Shown here: one piece after another, positions 10,727 through 22,343 of the stretch | How the letters are laid out: each line of letters opens with the position of its first letter | Numbering within the stretch: position 1 is the first letter of the stretch | DNA from: Branchiostoma lanceolatum | Lineage: Eukaryota; Chordata; Leptocardii; Amphioxiformes; Branchiostomatidae | Reading direction: 5' to 3' | Assembly: GCF_035083965.1 (NCBI RefSeq) | Contig: NC_089735.1 | Span: 3,219,501 to 3,283,500, forward strand | DNA length: 64,000 nucleotides | The notes under the pieces: generated by a model | What the model saw: the letters and a program-made list of their open reading frames with translations, nothing else | Database searches by the model: none | Told to the model about the DNA's origin: nothing | Made by a program: the position numbers and the translations under genes

Positions 10727-12907
10727 ATATTGTCACACAGGTCTGCATGCTCTTGGTGTGGGGCATTGGCTGCCAGATAGAGTATAGAGCTAACTTAAAC
10801 TCGTGTAGAAGTTGTACTGGCTCCTTAGATTGCTAAGTTAAAGTAGGCACTACAAGCAACAACATATATTGCAAGTTGCAGCTCTGTAAATAAGATCAGG
10901 CATTGTGGAAAAAAAACCTAAAAGGGCCTAATTTGAAATAGATAGCTTTGATTTCAAACTGCAGGCCAACATCCTGAATTTCTAATGTTTATAGCACTCG
11001 ACAGCCTCTCTGTGGATTTCTACATGTTTATATGCCCTATTCACACTGCAAAGTACAGAAAGAGGCCATAGGGTGTTAATGGATATTGTTCTTACTAGGG
11101 CAAGGAACCAGTCTCTTTAAAACCAGTGGTAGTGAAGCAGTTTTGTATGATATGAACTGTTGAAAATTGTACATACAATAAGGAACATTAAGTGAGTCAT
11201 GTTTTTTTATTAATAGAAAGTAACATTTACAATCTCCATATAGCCCTTACAACAACAGTTAAATCTGAACTTTTGACTATTAGGTGACAGCATGAAGGCC
11301 CATGTAATAAATGACCATATTGTTCATCAAAACGACTGCAAAAATTCATTCACAATTGCTGAACTAAATGTCTGTATAGCAACGAAAACTTGACTACCAG
11401 TGATAGAGCAAATAAAAAAAATCTAAGAAAACTAGTAATACTCAAATTGATCAATCCAAATAAATTTATTGGTTCTCTGGTTACTGTATGAAACAAATGG
11501 AGTGTAAGATCAGCATGAAAAATACAACACTTTTAATAAACCCCCGTGATAGTCCCATAACATTATATAGGAATAAGCTTACTGTTAAATGCTGGGTAAA
11601 AAACAAACCTTTGAGATTTTTGAGATAAGAGTTTCCGGATGAATGAAATTTAGAATAAAATTTTCAAAGGCAGGGCTTTTCAGGTGTTGAAAAGAGAATT
11701 TTATGGTCGATCTGTACCTGACTGCATGGTCGGCACTGTCAAGCAACAATCCAATACAGATGCTGAACAGTTCATTCAATGTTTTAATAGTAAACATGGC
11801 AAATACAATGAAGAGTGCCAGTCCGAGAACCAAGAAATTACACTGGTACAAAAAAGCTTCTTTACATTCAAGGGAGTTAACTTGGCAGAAAATATCTCTT
11901 ATGCCTTGCTCAGTCAGTTTTATCACTGAAACTTAACTCATACATTTAACAAGGCACTTTTCCTATCAAAAGGTCATGACAGATAAGGATAAATTCTACG
12001 ACAAGGATAAAGGTTTAAAGCAATATTAAGTAAAAAATCATGCACATGTAGAAAATGTTTACCTGTCAACGTACAGAAAATCAATTACATGTACAAAGGA
12101 ACATAGCTGCAACATGCCCAAGGTTACTTAGTAAGATGAGAAATTGACGAGAGACCGTTCTCTGCCATGCTGCAACAAGCAGCCATAACATGCCATCATG
12201 GACTTACAGTAACTGGCCGTGATGATAACCCAGGGGGCATAGGGATGTCAGATGTAGCTTTAAAGCCATTATGTTCCAATATGCTTTAAAGGAAGTATTG
12301 AAATTCATGTGTGCAATTAATCAATCTTCCATACCATCACACCTTCCATTTGACTCCTATAATACAATATGATATTATATTTACTCTAAGAAATGCAAAG
12401 TTGTGGAAATTACAAATACAAGAGTTGCTAGTTCTCCCAAGCATCAGTTTGCAATGTTCAAATATATGTCTCTGCAACATGTCAAATTGACATTACTACT
12501 ACATGTATTTCTGTCCAATTCACACCTCCCACATCTGAACGTCTAGCTTAGATTCCTGGATAGTTCTAAACATTGAACTCAACAGCGATTCTGATATTTC
12601 TCCCTGTGAGCTGCAAGACAAGAGAGATAGCAGCATCCCTCCAACTTCATAAGCATCAGTTTCCTGCTGAGATCTCAAGGCTCACAGTGCAGATAATTCC
12701 ATATCCTGTACATGTTGGCTTAAATCCCCTGCATGTCAGAAAGAAAGAGGTTGAGAAGCATGAAACCTCATTTTCATCACCAGTCAGTTAAATGAATAGG
12801 ACAGTAAAATTGTAGGACAATAAAGAACCATGACATAGGTAGGTATGATAATAGCCCAAGTTGCCAATAACTGGTGTTTATTCTAGAATTTCTACGAATT
12901 TTCAATG
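10727..12907. other. AT-rich noncoding stretch
   Basis: Mostly AT-rich single-copy-looking DNA between the piggyBac fragment and the right inverted arm. The only segment with coding character is the weak frame at 11585-11926. Confidence 0.5.
11585..11926 (-). CDS. Possible exon with one membrane segment, unnamed
   Basis: The minus strand is open for 113 codons. An acceptor-like gttaagtttcag lies just upstream and a donor-like CAG/gtacag near 11719. The frame has a cysteine (SLECKEAFLY) followed by a long hydrophobic stretch (FLVLGLALFIVFAMF), loosely like the last extracellular Cys and fourth membrane helix of tetraspanins. No companion exons were found. It could be a lone or decayed exon, or chance. 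Confidence 0.22.
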   Translation of the reverse strand: MIKLTEQGIRDIFCQVNSLECKEAFLYQCNFLVLGLALFIVFAMFTIKTLNELFSICIGLLLDSADHAVRYRSTIKFSFQHLKSPAFENFILNFIHPETLISKISKVCFLPSI

Positions 12908-13763
12908 ATTTTTAGCACTACTTTACCCACACAAAGCCTGCGTACTGTGTTGTGCGACCTTAATTTGACGCCCTAATTTGACACATCCATTCTGGACTCG
13001 CCCTTTTACCCTTCTGTCGTAAATACACAAAACGCCCGGTTTGCGGCAAGCTCACCAACCCCAAAGTCGAGGGTAATCAAGGTTAATCTTGTCATAAAAT
13101 TGTCCGAGAAGCAGCAGAACTTGTGTTGACTTTCTACCCATAATTTCCATATTTAATCTCCTCTTTTCGTAAGGATTCACCGGTGGAAATCTACCGTTAT
13201 ATATTGGTACACGAAAACACGCCCCCCTCCCCCACACTGTCAGACGTAAAAGTTCCCGAGTCAATGTTGGCGATAGTCGACAAAATGACGGTCACTACCA
13301 ACCGTAACTGACCGATATTAAGTCCAAGTGTCCACAGCGACACTGACAACAGGTGGCGTGCGTTAATATCGGCGTATTTCGCCAAAGACGAACACAACTT
13401 ACCCGAAGCAAATGGCCGGCAACATCGTGGGAGACCACGAACTTGTCCGATGTATGCCCTACCCTACTTCCGGAGCGGAACGCGTCATTTCCGGAGTACA
13501 AATAGAAATGATATAGCAAACAGAAATGATATAGCAAACAGAAATCGTATGGTATTTTGGAATCGTATAGTACCAGATTTTAAAACAATACCAACTTTCA
13601 AAAAGAATAGCACCACTTGTATATTCGATTTGAAAAACACATATTCCATTCTAAATTACATACCTATTCCATTTGAAAAACACATATTCCATTCTAAATT
13701 ACATACCTATTCCATTTCAAAAAACGTATACGATCTTTTTGACACTGTTTCTGCTTCGTATAC
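12908..13763 (-). repeat. Right arm of the large inverted repeat
   Basis: Reverse-complement copy of 3459-4313, with the same promoter-like sites, ATG and splice donor pointing left, toward the other arm. The second exon found beyond the left arm has no counterpart here. High identity suggests a recent duplication or gene conversion between the arms. Confidence 0.85.
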
Positions 13764-14076
13764 GTCACCTACTTACCATATATGGAATGTGTGCGTTATG
13801 CTACGTGTTTATGTCTTCTTTCTATTTATAGGATTTCTCTCACACAACTTTTACACAAGTCTTACATTTCTGTACATGTGTTTAGAAGGTAAAACGGATA
13901 GGGGCAAGCCCTTCTTCAACTGTAGTCCCGAATCACGTGGATGTCTGTCTGAGATTTTTCTGACGCTTTACGGGTACGGGTCAAAATCCAAAGTACGTCT
14001 TCCCGCTTGCCACAGCTTACCCATTTGTATTTACCCATTTCAACCGAAACCTCTGCTTGGAGAATAACCCATTTGA

Positions 14077-14376
14077 TCTCGGCTTGATTTTAGCAGCAGC
14101 GACTGGGCCGCAAAAAAAAAAGAACCGTGTGATTGCGACATCGACACTTTTGGCCACGCTGTAAGTATATTAAGATCTTACTTCCATGATACAAGGTCAG
14201 GAAAGCTTGTGCAATCTATCCTGGATGCCAGGTCTCTAAAATATCTATCGTGTGCGAGCTTAGCGCCATCAAAAGTTCCGGACGCAATAGCCTGGTATCC
14301 AAACCTGTTTTTTAAGACCCGTGCCCATCGCTACCTCTTACAAAAGCAAGAACACTTAGCAGCTGTGAACCACTGA
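14077..14376 (+). CDS. Unnamed coding-like terminal exon, disrupted by an insertion
   Basis: A frame without ATG is open for about 99 codons. It begins near an acceptor-like ggcttgattttag (14091) and includes KKKEPCDCDIDTFGHAV and SYFHDTRSGKLVQSILDARS. At 14288 it runs into the TIR of an inserted element and ends at TGA 14374. Across the target duplication (GGACGCA) the sequence after the insertion at 15620 would have continued the frame as DAHELEDIMN before a TAG. I do not recognise the protein. It might be part of a host gene or of an unlisted repeat. Confidence 0.25.
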   Translation, partial: SRLDFSSSDWAAKKKEPCDCDIDTFGHAVSILRSYFHDTRSGKLVQSILDARSLKYLSCASLAPSKVPDAIAWYPNLFFKTRAHRYLLQKQEHLAAVNH

Positions 14377-14467
14377 TAGGTCACTGAACTGGATTGCTAT
14401 AGTGATTTTCTGTCTGTAGTGACTATTGTTCACATCAGCATGTTATAGAAAAAAAAAAAAAACAGTC

Positions 14468-15267
14468 AGTATATATTTATGTTGAACAACAAAACACTCT
14501 ACTATAGACACTGGATAGATAGTGGTATTATATTTGTAAGAGATATATGCTGCGCCTCAGACTATATAACGCCTGTGTCGTTGCTCGAGAGACTCACCAT
14601 CAGGAATAACTGGCTTTGCGAGTTCACCTGTGTTAAATTGGCAACAGGGCGGAGATGGCTTACTGAAGAAGATAATGGTAGCCAATTCCTTGAAAGCAAC
14701 TCACTCTGGTTTAATGGGCAGCGTAAAATAGCTGATACATTTACTAGCAGATACTTGTATTCAAAGTATGTGTTTCATAACACTGTAACACCTACCTCCC
14801 AGGCATATTGGGATCTTACAATCCCTAATCTGGACTGGAGAACGATATGGAAATGCCAGACTAGTACAATCAAACATAATAAGTTGCGAGAATTTAACTT
14901 TAAATTATTACATAGAATACTACCTTGTAAGTACCTGCTCAACAAATGGAAAGTAAGAGATATGTCTGGAAACATTTACAGCCCTACCTGTGATATATGT
15001 GAAAAGATCGAAAATTATGAACATATGTTTTTAGAATGCAGTAGATTAAGAAACTTCTGGTGTAGAATTAGCATTACTCAGGATGAAGTCTTGTTAGGAT
15101 CCAAAGAATGCTGTGCTAGCTTATTAACAATAGCAAAGTACTCGATCTATGTCTCCTGGTTAAAATGTAAAGATAATCCTAGACAACTAATGAGGGATGA
15201 TGTGTTCCTTACTTTTCTGCATTTGTGTTCACTATACAATGTTAAGCTTCCAAACAGAAGAGAATAA
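14468..15267 (+). mobile_element. L1/Tx1-like LINE ORF2, C-terminal zinc-binding end
   Basis: A 262-codon frame (14479-15267) matches the region after the reverse transcriptase in L1/Tx1-clade LINEs. Landmarks are YYRHWIDSGIIFVRDIC, then WRTIWKCQTSTIKHNKLRE, FNFKLLHRILPCKYLLNKW and the zf-RVT finger CDICEKIENYEHMFLEC. The reverse transcriptase and endonuclease are missing, so it is 5'-truncated, as LINE insertions usually are. The frame itself is uninterrupted, suggesting moderate age. Confidence 0.8.
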
Positions 15268-15271
15268 TTGG

Positions 15272-15530
15272 AATTATGTACCCTGATGGAATTATGTATC
15301 CTGACGGAATTATGTGCCCCGATGGAATTATGTACCCGATGCTATGTACCCAGGTGGAAATATGTACCCTGATCGAACTATGTACCCGGACGGAATTATT
15401 TACCCTGGTGGAATTATGTATCCAGGTGAAATTATGTATTCTGGTAGAAATATGTACCCTGATGGAATAATGAACCCTGGCTGAATTATGTATCCTGGCG
15501 AAATTATGTACCATGTTGAAATTAAAATCA
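15272..15530. repeat. 17-bp satellite after the LINE end
   Basis: About fifteen copies of a unit like ggaattatgtaccctgat follow directly on the LINE stop codon, then an A run and (TA)n to about 15571. Individual copies vary at several positions. It may be an expanded LINE tail. Confidence 0.85.
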
Positions 15531-15537
15531 TTTGGAA

Positions 15538-15568
<31 letters not shown>

Positions 15569-15627
15569 TATTTGCGGAGAGGAGACTCGGGAGCTATAAT
15601 AGGTTTGGATACCAGGCTAGGACGCAC

Positions 15628-16384
15628 ATGAGCTTGAAGATATAATGAATTAGTGAATGAAAGTTTATTTGCAAGTTCATACATGACATGTGACAAGGAC
15701 GGTGATTGTCATTATTGTAATCTAGTGTTTGATATATGTAACGTTAGGGTTTTCTGTTTTGTTTGGAAGGAGAGGAAGACGAAAAGCAGCCGGAGTCTCG
15801 TTCCATCCTCTATCACATCCCTGGCCATCCATGGATTCGGCTTCTTTGCCTATACTGTATTTGTACGGTACTTGCATCAGCTGTAGCGACACTTAGCGGC
15901 CATTCGTATATTGCAAATACAATGACGTCGGCGTACTTGTAACGCTATGAGTCTCCAACAGCCTCTTTTGGGGTAGGACATTTTAGAAATTGTATAAATA
16001 GTGCGAAAAACTTGCCAGAGAGGTTACTACTGGACTTCAATGGGAAATATTATGAATATCGTTTTTTTTTGTGTGCAAATGCATGCCCCTGTCCTGTGCC
16101 CGGAGGCAAGTAACGTTACATGTAGAATGGACTAGGAGTATTGATACATGTGGTGGTGTATGTGGTGACTGGGCAGCAGCAGCTTTCCTGTGGCTTCTCT
16201 TCTCTGCAGCAGTCGAGATGTTGATACCTGTAGTAAGATACTAATTCAGGAAAATACTGATATCTAGAGCTACTTATGTTGGGTAACTTGGGTTGGACTT
16301 CGTCGTTGGAGGCAGTGGAAGCCGAATTTACTCACTTAAAGTTCTGGCTAATTGATGTTTTGGTATTTAACGTTAGATCGAGTC
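15628..16384. other. Intergenic stretch
   Basis: No gene recognised. A fragment near 15655 (gaaagtttatttgcaagttc) is shared with 30390, 31310 and 46207. On the complementary strand it contains AATAAA, so it is probably the 3' tail of a dispersed retroposon. Confidence 0.45.
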
Positions 16385-16523
16385 TAGCCTGAGTACCAGC
16401 CTCCGTAGTGACCGCTGGCTCAAAAAAATTCGCTTGCTAACCATCCTCCGTAGTGACCGCTGGCTAAAAAAAAATTGAATTTTTTGGAGCCAGCGGTCAC
16501 TTCGGAAGCTGGTACTCAGGCTA
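16385..16523. mobile_element. MITE, TAGCCTGAGTACCAGC family
   Basis: Inverted ends TAGCCTGAGTACCAGC and GCTGGTACTCAGGCTA enclose a repeated motif (ccgtagtgaccgctggct) that also appears inverted on the right. Flanks GATCGAGTC and GAACGGGTC look like a diverged 9-bp target duplication. It shares the first seven terminal bases with the element at 827-937. Confidence 0.75.
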
Positions 16524-16957
16524 GAACGGGTCACTGATGTTCACAAAATGAAAATGACATTATATTCCTTGCCTTTTCTTCATCTGGAACAATATTCATA
16601 GACCTATTGTTTGTCATATTCAATACTCACAATTTCATTTCAAAAGACATCGACAGTTGAAAATTGCTAATACTAGTATGTTGATTAGGTCATGTGATAC
16701 AAGGGATGGATTCAGTATGGGACAAGTCTTGAACAGGTGTTCATTTTATGAAGATCTTATGGCAAATGAATGATTGGAAAAATACCGACTACAAGCTATT
16801 TGTGAATGTGTAGATTTTCTTGGACAGGTAGATTATTTTTCTTTTATATGAGATGAAATGTATAATAGTATACCATGATTTGTAACAGTCCAATTTCTTT
16901 GTAACAACGCCATATCGTGTAATGCCTTGTAACATTGCGTGCCGATTCTATTCTGTG

Positions 16958-17050
16958 ATTGGCCCATTTAAAACACACATGCGCGCTGATTGGCCCAAGT
17001 GGTAGCGTCATCGCCTAAGCTTATAAATACCCCAGCATGCATTTGGCGGG
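16958..17050 (+). promoter_or_regulatory. H2A.Z promoter: two CCAAT boxes, TATA box, E2F-like site
   Basis: Inverted CCAAT boxes (ATTGG) at 16958-16962 and 16989-16993 precede a TATA box (TTATAAATA) at 17021-17029, and TTTGGCGGG at 17042-17050 resembles an E2F site. The first coding ATG is at 17099. This arrangement is typical of animal histone-variant promoters. Confidence 0.75.
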
Positions 17051-17098
17051 CCATCAGTGGCGTCGCTTTGTTGTGTGAAGAAGACAGTACAAATCAAG

Positions 17099-19377
17099 AT
17101 GGTAAGTTATCGCAGAATCCGCGCAATACTTCAAAAATCTTTAGCCATCCATCTCATATTTTATCAAATATGCATTGCTAAGGATGTAACATACGTGCAA
17201 AACAAGAATTGTATGTCGATGTTTTGTTTTTCATGAGAATTTCGGCCTTTGTTTTGTAGGCTGGAGGCAAGGCAGGAAAGGACTCTGGAAAGGCAAAGGC
17301 GAAGGCGATCTCCCGTTCTGCAAGGGCAGGACTACAGGTAAGAACGAGCCGTGTATCAATAACAATAACCCTTGTACACATTTTGTGAAATATTTCTGTA
17401 GTCGCTGCGTTAAAATGTCGATGTTTGACCAATGTTTTGAACCGGCTCTGTACCCTCCGCCCCTCCCCATACAGTTCCCGGTCGGCCGTATCCACAGGCA
17501 CTTGAAGAACCGTACGACCAGCCACGGCCGCGTCGGCGCCACAGCAGCCGTCTACAGCGCAGCTATCCTCGAATATCTGACCGCTGAGGTAAGAATTTCT
17601 GCAAACTATGCTTAAATCGCCAAGAAATAGCAATTTGTAGTTGTAGTAAAAACATAATTCGCGCCCTTGTTACGACCCCCCGCGACGAAAACAAAACCTC
17701 CCATTTGTTCCTAACCCTTTATTCGTTTCCGTTTCGAATTCAAACTTCATTTTCGCCTCCATATATGAAAAGATATATTATTTTCGGTTTAACACCCTTC
17801 TCCAAAAATTTGTTCTTATAATTTTGGCGGGATGCCCATCTACAGGCTTTCAAAATTTGGCGGGATTTTGTTGTGTTCCCGCTCAAAACCGTTCGCGCAT
17901 ACAACATAGCGTCCCCTCCACCCTGCATTCATATTTATAGTTTCTGACGTAATTATATAACTGGGCAACCATTCTCATGTAGAGGAGCAATCTGGTTTGA
18001 CACAAAGGGGGTTTTCATTAGATATTCTGGGTACGGAAAGGTGGATGTTGTCTGCCACTTAAGTAGGACGCGCTTTGTTGATAATTTTACCTATGGGGGA
18101 GGGGGGCACGCATGACTCAAAAATATTTGCCATCTACATACATTAAACGAACAGCCCACTTGTACTGAAACACATCAACAGGAAGTAAGCTAAAGCAGAT
18201 ATTTTTTCTTCATATGGGGAGTGTAATTTTCATTACTTTGCAAGCTTTGTACACATCATTTCAACAGCTTAAGCTAATTGGTTTGTTCAGGTATTGTTTT
18301 TGTGCAAAGGTAAATTTATTCAGTGTTAAGTCCTTTTTTGGGGGCCAAGGATAAATTTTGTAGGTCGACTTATTGCAGCCTTTGTGTTTTTGGAATTTGA
18401 TTCTTTTTTCGTGTACAATGGCAACAATGTGCTCAGTCAGTTAATGAATAGTTAAGAATAATAACAGAATAGTTTTTCCCACATATTCTTTGTCATGTCT
18501 AAACTAATGTTCTAACTGATGTTTGTGTCTACTTAGTAATAACCCCTAAATCCTCAACTTTGGAATCATATGTATTAGTAGCGGAAATACCATTCTGCTC
18601 AAAATAGCACTGACTGTTATGCTTTCTATTATTTATAAGCTAAAACATTCCAGAAATTATTTTGTATTTTGAGCTTTGCATATGTGTATTTCAAACTGTC
18701 AATACATCATATATACACATGTGTTGTACATATTGTAAAGTGTTTTTTTTAAATATTGCTAGGCTTCAAAAGCCTTAGCACTTGACAACTGCCACTGTAA
18801 GTTTGTAAGTAGGTTTGGGTATTATTTTAACAGCATGCTGACAATGGCTTCATCTTTTTAGGTGCTAGAGTTGGCGGGCAATGCCAGTAAGGATCTGAAG
18901 GTGAAGCGTATCACGCCGCGTCACTTGCAACTGGCCATCCGTGGGGATGAAGAGTTGGACTCTCTGATCAAGGCAACCATTGCTGGTGGTGGTAAGTCCT
19001 CAAATAACTCATTTTTGGGAAAATTGAGTGCCCATAAGTTATTACTCCGAGAAGGAGGATGATCTCCTTCTGGGAGTATTGGAAATGCCTTTGTTTGCAC
19101 GTTCGCAGCTAGTTTTGCTTTGTTTTTGCTTAGTATGAATTTTGAAGGTTGTTTTTATCAGTGAACAAATATGAAAACCTTATGACGCTAGACAAAAACA
19201 GTAAAATGCCTAAGTACATAGACCAGAGGCTGACCCTTTGCTCTTCTGTAAGGTTCCTTCATGCTGCAGTCTGGAACCATAGTCAAATGATGACCATGCA
19301 CTTCTTGTATTGCAGGTGTGATCCCTCACATCCACAAGAGTCTGATCGGCAAGAAGGGATCTCAGAAGGCCACATAA
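17099..19377 (+). CDS. H2AZ: Histone variant H2A.Z, complete, five coding exons
   Basis: The exons are 17099-17101 (ATG only), 17260-17337, 17475-17588, 18862-18991 and 19316-19377, all with GT-AG introns, giving 128 residues, the usual H2A.Z length. The protein replaces canonical H2A in a subset of nucleosomes around promoters and regulatory elements. Diagnostic features are the N-terminus [16 protein letters not shown], the histone fold [19 protein letters not shown], the extended acidic patch with [17 protein letters not shown], and the docking-domain end [13 protein letters not shown]. The tail reads GSQKAT, slightly unlike the vertebrate GQQKTA. An exon carrying only the start codon is known for H2A.Z genes. 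Introns and a poly(A) signal, without a histone stem-loop, fit a replication-independent histone. Confidence 0.97.
18272..18425 (+). repeat. Segment duplicated from or to 19898-20043
   Basis: About 150 bp inside the third H2A.Z intron (starting taagctaattggtttgttc) recurs just downstream of the gene with roughly 90% identity by eye. No TIRs or target duplication were seen, so it looks like a local segmental duplication. Confidence 0.8.
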
Positions 19378-19801
19378 GCTGTACCATTCCACGTCTCTGA
19401 TGTCCTTTATGATTCCAGGCTTCTACGCTTTCTTGTATTTAGCCGATAGTCGCCATTTCCACCTGTCATTGTCCTGATGCTGTATAGTAGTAGTATTGTT
19501 TTAGACCCGACGGAAAATGGAGAAAAAAAATTCCAAAACAATTGATAGCTGAAGTAGTTGCTAAACTGTGTGAATCAGTAACCTTGTAACCTGTCATCAT
19601 AGCCTGTATATCTGGCATAAGCATATTGCGAGGGACTTAGGTCTCCCATAACAGTAAGGTTTCCCAATTTTTCCAGTGATTGTAGTAGGATGTACTCGTG
19701 TGTGTTTGCTTGCTTTTACTGTTGGTTTGCTTTCGAATTTTGTATTCCAGTAGTGGTGGTGGTAGAACCCCTGTCATGTGACCATGGAACACACACCATA
19801 C

Positions 19802-19807
19802 AATAAA
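19802..19807 (+). terminator. Poly(A) signal of H2A.Z
   Basis: AATAAA about 425 bp after the stop codon, followed by GT/T-rich sequence (acattttgtgtgc), consistent with cleavage near 19825. Confidence 0.7.
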
Positions 19808-19897
19808 ATGGAGTTACTTTTATACATACATTTTGTGTGCTTCATTCCCTTGCCTTGATTAACAATACCATGTTACCTAAAAAAAAGTTAAAGTATG

Positions 19898-20043
19898 GCG
19901 TAAGCTAATTGGTTCGTTCAGGTATTGTTTTTGTGCAAAGGTAAATTTATTCAGTGTGAAGTCCTTTTTTGGGGGCCAAGGCTAAATTATTGTAGTTGGA
20001 CTAATTAGGGCCTTTGTGTATTTTTGAAAAAAAAATTTCATGT
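19898..20043 (+). repeat. Second copy of the H2A.Z intron segment
   Basis: Direct-orientation partner of 18272-18425, sharing cttttttgggggccaagg and flanking sequence. It lies about 90 bp past the H2A.Z poly(A) signal. Confidence 0.8.
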
Positions 20044-20334
20044 GCAATGGCAGCAGTGTTCTCATACATAATTACCTATCATTTCCCCTTTAATAGCTAT
20101 TGTAAATGAGTATCAAGCATTAATCTTAGCTACTTGTTACCCATATCGCATGAAAAAATGGTGTTTCCTTGGAAATAGGTCCAATTAGACAAGCTAGAAA
20201 ATTGGTTACATTTTCATGTCTATTCTTCTTTTAATTGTCAGTTTTGGGATTATGAACCCATAATTCAAGTTATTGAATAGATTTATTAATTCTCTTGGGC
20301 TAAAATAGCCTGGGTGCCGCTGATTAGCAGAGAT

Positions 20335-20536
20335 TACTGTAAATGCAGTTAAGTTTGTATGGTGTTTATTTCGCGCTCTAAAGGCGAAAATGGAGTGTTT
20401 GCGCTATAGTCACATACTGCTACAGTATTGGAAAATTTGGATAAAAATGTTTGCGATGGCTTTAAGTTCGCAGTGAAACGGTCGTCGCAAAAACCACGAA
20501 CATAAAGCCACTGCAAACATTTCTGCATCTGCAGTA
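20335..20536. mobile_element. MITE, TACTGTAAATGCA family, copy 1
   Basis: The ends TACTGTAAATGCA and TGCAGTA are inverted, with alternating motifs such as aagttcgc and gcgaac inside. Related copies lie at 21676-21866, 39432-39644, 45423-45634 and, badly decayed, 56308-56513. Confidence 0.8.
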
Positions 20537-20797
20537 TTGTAGTCCGTGAACTATCAAGGACAGCACCAAGGCTAGGGCTGAAAGAAAAGTTCCTGAAAAT
20601 CGTCAGCCCTGTACTTTCTTCCACACCAGAATGCTACCAACACTCTGTGCCACCTAGTGGACAAAAGGGGCACTGCAGCTGAATTAGGGTGTGGCACTGG
20701 GTTGTTTATCTGATTGAGGTTGTAGACCTATGGTCTCATTGTTGCTAAGGGCATTCAATGAAAACTGGTTCTGTTTTGATTTTAAGGAGAGCCATAC

Positions 20798-21010
20798 TAG
20801 CCTCAACCAGGTTCCAGAGGCGGCCGGAAAGAGTAGAAATTGGCCAAATAGAACAACATGCAAGAGGAGTTAGTCTGCTATAGGGGTACAATTTGCCGCT
20901 CTGAATGGCATATTGGACCCTCTCTCCGCAGCCAACTCCCTTAGCATAGATACTATTCACTATTTGGCCAAGCTATTTTTCCAGCCATCCGCAGAGCCTG
21001 GTAGAGGCTA
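20798..21010. mobile_element. MITE, TAGCCTC..CCAAATAGA family, copy 1
   Basis: The left arm (tagcctcaaccaggttccag, aattggccaaatagaac) is mirrored on the right (tttggccaagct, gcctggtagaggcta). A related copy lies at 55346-55558. Noncoding. Confidence 0.75.
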
Positions 21011-21015
21011 GAGCC

Positions 21016-21142
21016 TAATGTCCATGGAGATCCAACGGTTGCAAAGACCGTATCCAACTGGCAGAGGAAATTTTCATTGCAACCGGAATAAAACTGCCAG
21101 TTGGATACAGTCTTTGCAACCGTTGGATCTGCTTGGAGATTA
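21016..21142. mobile_element. MITE, ATCTCCAAGCAGATC family, decayed copy
   Basis: The right end GATCTGCTTGGAGATTA is intact, while the left end (taatgtccatggagatcc) is altered. The inner arms (ggttgcaaagaccgtatcca) match the copies at 37895 and 43830. Confidence 0.75.
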
Positions 21143-21675
21143 GCCAGAGCCATACACAAAAAGACTCCATATCAAAGGCCTCAACAAGACAAGCTTTGAT
21201 ACCGCAATGCAGATCAGAAGGGCTGCATGGCTAACGCTAGCTTTCAAGTCGGAATAGTGAGGGTGATTCTTTTTCCTTATTGAGGGAAGCCCAATAAGTG
21301 ACAGTTAGGAATATCAGACATAGTGACACAACCAAAAAAACGACAAGTGGTGCCATTATTAGCTGTGACAGTGGCCACAACTGCTTTATACACATATAGC
21401 ATGTATATGTCCAGGTGTACAAGCAGGTGTTTTTGTGTACTGTGGAAACAAAGGTGCTTTTATTACGGTCAGGAGAGGGCAAAGTCCAGCCAGGCCTGTG
21501 TGCATGTTTTTTCATTGGTCATGTCCGTTCTACATGATCTGTAGGCAACAGTGAACTCTTGATAATGTACTATATATGTGCAACAAACATTTTGTGTTCT
21601 GCAAAGGGATGATTCTGTATTTAGTGTAAAGCGTAGTTTGCCCTCCCTACCAGGCTCCATAGGTTGCTGGCAAAA

Positions 21676-21866
21676 TATTGTAAATGCAGAAATGTTCGCT
21701 GTGGTTTTATGTTCGCGGTTTTCACCATGCTAATACCACCACGAAAAATTGTTCCATGATATGACTGTAGCACTACTATTGTTTCAAATGCGACCTGAAA
21801 ACAACTACGAACACTCCATTTTCTCCCTACTGCAAAATTAAACCAAACATTTCTGCATTTACAGTA
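21676..21866. mobile_element. MITE, TACTGTAAATGCA family, copy 2
   Basis: Ends TATTGTAAATGCAGAAATG and CATTTCTGCATTTACAGTA. The inner arms (gttcgctgtggttttatgtt) are shared with the other copies. Confidence 0.75.
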
Positions 21867-22343
21867 GTAGAAATTGGCCAAATAGACTGTTATAACTTAG
21901 CTGGCCGAAAATACAGTTTGCAGCACTAGAGTGTAGGTAGAACACATACTCTTTTGTGAAGTAGGTAGAACACATACTGCAGCAGAATGAATTTGCTGAG
22001 TCATCATTGCATCATCCTTTGCATAACATATGGTCAGCATGTGCCATCTAGCAGCAGAAGGTAGAACTGCAGTCTGGCAAACTTCAGGTCTGAGCTCTCT
22101 AATATCTCTATTGCCCATAACTGTATTGCTGTATGAAACATGCAATTCAATTTTTAGCTGATGGTTTTTAATACCAATCATGACTTCTTGGCACTAGTTT
22201 TTCCAACAAAATTATTTTTGACTCATAAAGGTTTCAGAACTTTAAAATTGCACATTCTGTCTTTGTCATCTAAAATGTTAATACATGTAATGTTAAATAA
22301 TGACAAATACCCCTATCAGAATAATGGACTGGCCAAAATAAAA

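Larger units (their letters stand above)
14288..15619. mobile_element. TIR-bounded insertion enclosing a LINE fragment
   Basis: The ends are TAGCCTGGTATCCAAACCT and its reverse complement, with flanks GGACGCAA (14280-14287) and GGACGCAC (15620-15627), a probable 8-bp target duplication. A related end occurs at 28720. The interior is mostly LINE 3' sequence and a 17-bp satellite. Either a LINE landed in a MITE or the element carries captured sequence. Confidence 0.6.

Noticed and set aside
15242-15514. Ile/His/Tyr-repeat proteins on both strands
   Set aside because: They are translations of the 17-bp satellite that follows the LINE end.
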